64,000 bases of DNA from Ziziphus jujuba. Taxonomy: Eukaryota > Streptophyta > Magnoliopsida > Rosales > Rhamnaceae. The stretch covers positions 23,421,001-23,485,000 of the forward strand of contig NC_083386.1 in assembly GCF_031755915.1 (NCBI RefSeq), in the 5' to 3' direction. A program made the position numbers and the translations under genes. The stretch's first letter is position 1; every line of letters begins with the position of its first letter. This document shows positions 61,471 through 64,000 of this stretch, one piece after another. Below the pieces are notes generated by a model. It did no database searches and was not told the origin of the DNA. It saw nothing but the letters and a program-made list of their open reading frames with translations.

Positions 61471-62516
61471 TCTATGATAGCCCAGACCACCCACATATGA
61501 TATTGTCCTCCTTGGGCCTGGGGAATCCTCTTACAACCCAGCCCTCAAGGTTTTAAAAGGCCTCGCAAGGGAAAGGTATCCACACCCACTTATATGGAGT
61601 GTTTCGTTCCCCTTTCCAACCGATGTGGGATTTCACACCATGCGTTGTGCACATACCATATAAGCAGAAATATTAAAGCAAATGGACATGCAAAAGATGA
61701 AACAATAATACAATGTTTCGTGCTCACACCTAGTGCATATTTGGTTGAAGATTTTGAGTTTTATATAGGGCAAATTGAGGCAAAAAACAGTAGGGCTGCT
61801 GAGTACATTCAATCATATGACCTTACAAGGTGGGCACGTTCTCTTTCTCCATGTAGAAGGTACACTATCATGACCACCAATATTGCAGAAAGCTTGAATG
61901 GTATTTTGCTAGATGCTAGAGAGATGCCACTAGTAGCATTAATTGAATACATACAGGATTTACTGCAAAGGTGGTTTTATGAGCGACGTATGCAGGTGCA
62001 AAATTGACGAAGCCTGTGACTGACCATATGGAAGAGCAACTCAAACTACGAAATTTGGAGTCCATCGAACTACGTGTGAAAGCCATTAATATGCATGAAT
62101 TTCTTATGGAAGGTGGGAGTTTGAGGGGTACAGTTACTCTCCAATCAAAAATATGCTCATGCAAAGTCTTCGATCTTGATCAATATCCTTGTGATCATTG
62201 TATTGCCGCTTGCAGAGACAGCAAAATTGCTCCTCATGGCATGTGTTCTCATTACTACACCGCGGATGCAAATCGTGCAGCTTATGCTGACTCCATTTAC
62301 CCTGTGTTAGATGAAAAACAGTGGCATGCCCCGGATGACGTGGCAAGTCGTATTGTTCTTCCACCAAGATGGACACGTAGGCAAGCCGGTAGGCCAAGGA
62401 TGCAACGTATACCATCCGAAGGTGAAGATGTTATTGGACGTAGATGTAGCCAATGCGGTAGTGTTGGACATTATAGGCAGAGATGTACGAATCCATTGTC
62501 TTATGCTTCGAATTAG

Positions 62517-63345
62517 AAAGTTTTAATTTAGTGTTATGGTTTAATATGTTTTGATAATTATTTTATATCTTGGATATTATATTTTCTACTCCACGGTGGA
62601 AGATTTATTAGCAATCTTTTTTTTTTTGAATTTAATCTCAAATGAAAAGAGGCTTTTTGGAGTTGATTTTAAATCTTTAGTTTACATCTCATTTTATGAA
62701 ATGTCCAAATGATTTTGAAAAAAAAAACAAATATATATCATTTTTTCTTTTCTTTAAAATGGTTATTGATTTTAAATGTCAATACATTTTTTGTTAAATC
62801 CATCTTCATCTTATATAATATTTGTCTCCATTCTCAATTTTTTTACCCCACTATTAACTTAAATAATCTATTAGAAATTGATTTTCCAAGTGGAGGAAAT
62901 TAGTTTCTGATAGGAGTAAAAATTATTCAACGATTTTCGCTTGGAGGAAATTTTTTCCAAGAGGAGGAAAACGATTTCTGCTTGGAGGAAAAATTTTTCG
63001 CCTGGCAGAAAATTATCCATAGGCTTCAATTGATCTCCATATGGGATTTCCGACTGGAGGAAAAATAAGTTTTCTGCCTAGAGGAAATATTTTCCGACAA
63101 GCGGAAAATTTTTTAGAATCTGCAATTGAGCTCGTAAGACGTTTATGCATAATAGAATTCTAATAAATAAACATGGCACATTTTCTATAAGGTCAATTAG
63201 TTATCCTTACATCAATAACACATCGTTATCTTTGTTAAATGAACATTATAAGCCACCATTATCTTTACAATTAAAAGTCTAATATAATAAAGAATATGCA
63301 TCTATAAACATGACAAAAGGATAGAAAAATGCATCACCACCCAGC
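62517..63345 (+). other. MULE internal spacer with GGAGGAAAA-type repeats
   Basis: Between the transposase and the convergent Ulp1 gene. No gene was seen. A set of imperfect repeats (CTTGGAGGAAAA, AGAGGAGGAAAA, CTGGCAGAAAAT, AGCGGAAAAT) fills 62885-63110. Confidence 0.55.
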
Positions 63346-63847
63346 TCATCTGCTTAGTTCTTTGTTGTAAGCCTCATATGCATACTTCCTTCTAAAGAAC
63401 TCTATGTCATCTTGTGTGAATGTCATTGGTAATCTAGCATGTAAAAACTCGATAGTCTTGAGTGTAAACATGCCACAATCACCACTACAAAAAAACAATT
63501 ATTATAACACATATTAGTATTATTAGAACCATATTCAATAGTTAATATTTATTCAACAAATATGTACATATTAAGGGGCTTTACCCGTTACTTTGCTGAG
63601 GAGAATTTTGTGCCAATTCACATGTAAACTCATCAACGGAGTCTACAAGATCCGTCCGCTGCTCATAAAAGGATACAAACCGCAGTAAATAAGGTAACAT
63701 AATGCATAATTTCTGGAAATAAATTTCTCCCCTGTTTCGGTTGCCAGCCTTATCTGAGTCATATCCAGTCATACGATGCTCTTTCAAGTCCACGTGCCCT
63801 ACAAGCCAATGTATGTTGCACTTGTTTAATGGAATCAACAATTGTCA
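63346..63847 (-). CDS. Ulp1/SENP-like C48 cysteine protease carried by the MULE (3' exons)
   Basis: Two exons on the minus strand join in frame. The first runs from about 63841 down to 63585 (LLIPLNKCNIHWLVGHVDLK...). A GTAA...TTGTAG intron spans 63584-63485, and the last exon is 63484-63346 (GDCGMFTLKTIEFLHARLP..., stop TGA at 63346-63348). The C48 triad is present: His in IHW (63811-63809), Asp 17 residues later in GYDS (63760-63758), Cys in GDCGMF (63477-63475). Such enzymes cleave SUMO or related modifiers from proteins or mature their precursors. The upstream border is unclear: an in-frame stop lies just before CAATTGTTGATT and no AG acceptor was found there, so the gene may be truncated or continue past 64000 in a way not visible here. 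It is convergent with the transposase. Confidence 0.75.
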
Positions 63848-64000
63848 ATACATTACAGGATTTCAGTTAGCACAACAAATAAAGGAAGGCACATGAATAA
63901 ATGAATAGTTAACATTACACAATTTGGACATGTATATTGTACATGATTTACGCATTTTCATGGCTTCGACTCCTTCATTCGAACCCCAATACATATTCTT

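Larger units (their letters stand above)
61265..61637 (-). mobile_element. TRIM (miniature LTR retrotransposon) inserted in the MULE transposase
   Basis: 373 bp flanked by perfect CCATG duplications (61260-61264 and 61638-61642). It has two direct terminal repeats, 61265-61406 (142 bp) and 61473-61637 (165 bp). Both start T-TGA-AGCCCAGACCACCC and end TTCACA. The short internal part has a reverse-complement primer-binding site (TCTGATACCA, 61461-61470) and a reverse-complement polypurine tract (61407-61419), so the element is in minus orientation. The shorter repeat lacks about 20 bp. There is no coding capacity. It adds an in-frame stop to the transposase at 61267. Confidence 0.9.
59581..62516 (+). 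pseudogene. MULE transposase (MURA type), decayed
   Basis: A single reading frame starts at 59581 (MEVDDIVIAVLYN) and runs to the TRIM insertion at 61265 without a frameshift, but with stops at 59620, 59743, 60106, 60436, 60571, 60661, 60769 and 60805. Domains in order: N-terminal MULE region (SELEDEIFNS...), acidic linker (60150-60300), MULE transposase domain with likely catalytic Asp at 61021 (LAVDATT) and 61207 (FMSDRHPTIKRAL), SWIM zinc finger CxC-x9-CxH (62154-62198), and a C-terminal zinc knuckle CSQCGSVGHYRQRC from 62445. After the TRIM the frame resumes at CCATG and shifts near 62004. The intact protein would bind the terminal repeats and cut and paste the element; this copy cannot. 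Confidence 0.88.
58832..64000 (+). mobile_element. Mutator-like element (MULE) with Ulp1 gene, left part
   Basis: At 58832 the similarity to copy A stops and a new sequence begins, GGTTTTTTCGAAAAGTAGCC, followed by related motifs (GTTTTTTGAAGAATAGC). This is taken as the left inverted terminus. Inside are a MURA-type transposase on the plus strand and a C48/Ulp1 protease on the minus strand. This arrangement is known from plant MULEs that carry Ulp1 genes (the Kaonashi type). The right terminus is beyond the window. Copy A at 27985 shows the unoccupied site: TAATAGAAA is followed there by TTGATCCAG. Confidence 0.8.

Overview
This is a piece of a plant nuclear genome. The organism is probably a eudicot: it has AT-rich intergenic DNA, spliced genes with GT-AG introns, an ankyrin-PGG (ACD6/ITN1-like) gene family, and plant-type LINE, CACTA, Mutator, Ty1/copia, Ty3/gypsy and TRIM elements. 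I cannot name the species. Most of the window is transposable-element sequence nested in or around one duplicated host gene.

Layout. (1) 1-12569: a decayed LINE with ORF1 and ORF2. Its ORF1 is split by a CACTA-like element (about 1179-8001) that carries a spliced fragment of a UBP26-like ubiquitin-specific protease gene. (2) 12593-27985: copy A of a segmental duplication, holding an ACD6/ITN1-like gene (17826-27342) destroyed by an intact, young copia element (18471-24025, identical TSDs). (3) 28547-28754: an antisense relic of the same gene family. (4) 29543-38962: three solo LTRs of gypsy type, two nested inside the third. (5) 39775-44286: a local tandem duplication of TE-derived DNA with a copia 3' remnant at the junction. 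(6) 44287-49600: AT-rich sequence with one doubtful small gene at 48227. (7) 49601-58831: copy B of the duplication, with an uninterrupted ACD6/ITN1-like gene (54248-58180). Copy B preserves the empty site of the copia insertion. (8) 58832 to the window end: a Mutator-like element with a decayed transposase (itself hit by a TRIM) and, convergent to it, a Ulp1/C48 SUMO-protease gene with its catalytic triad present.

How it fits together. The only plausible working host gene is copy B; copy A is its disrupted twin. The proteins are expected to be membrane-anchored ankyrin proteins of the type linked to defence and stress signalling, but nothing here fixes the ligand or partner. The two duplicates are almost identical around exons 1-4 and clearly diverged on both sides, which points to recent gene conversion. 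The visible ends of the duplication coincide with TE insertions (LINE on the left of A, MULE on the right of B), so its true extent is unknown. No tRNA, rRNA, CRISPR or bacterial-type feature was seen. All comparisons were made by eye.
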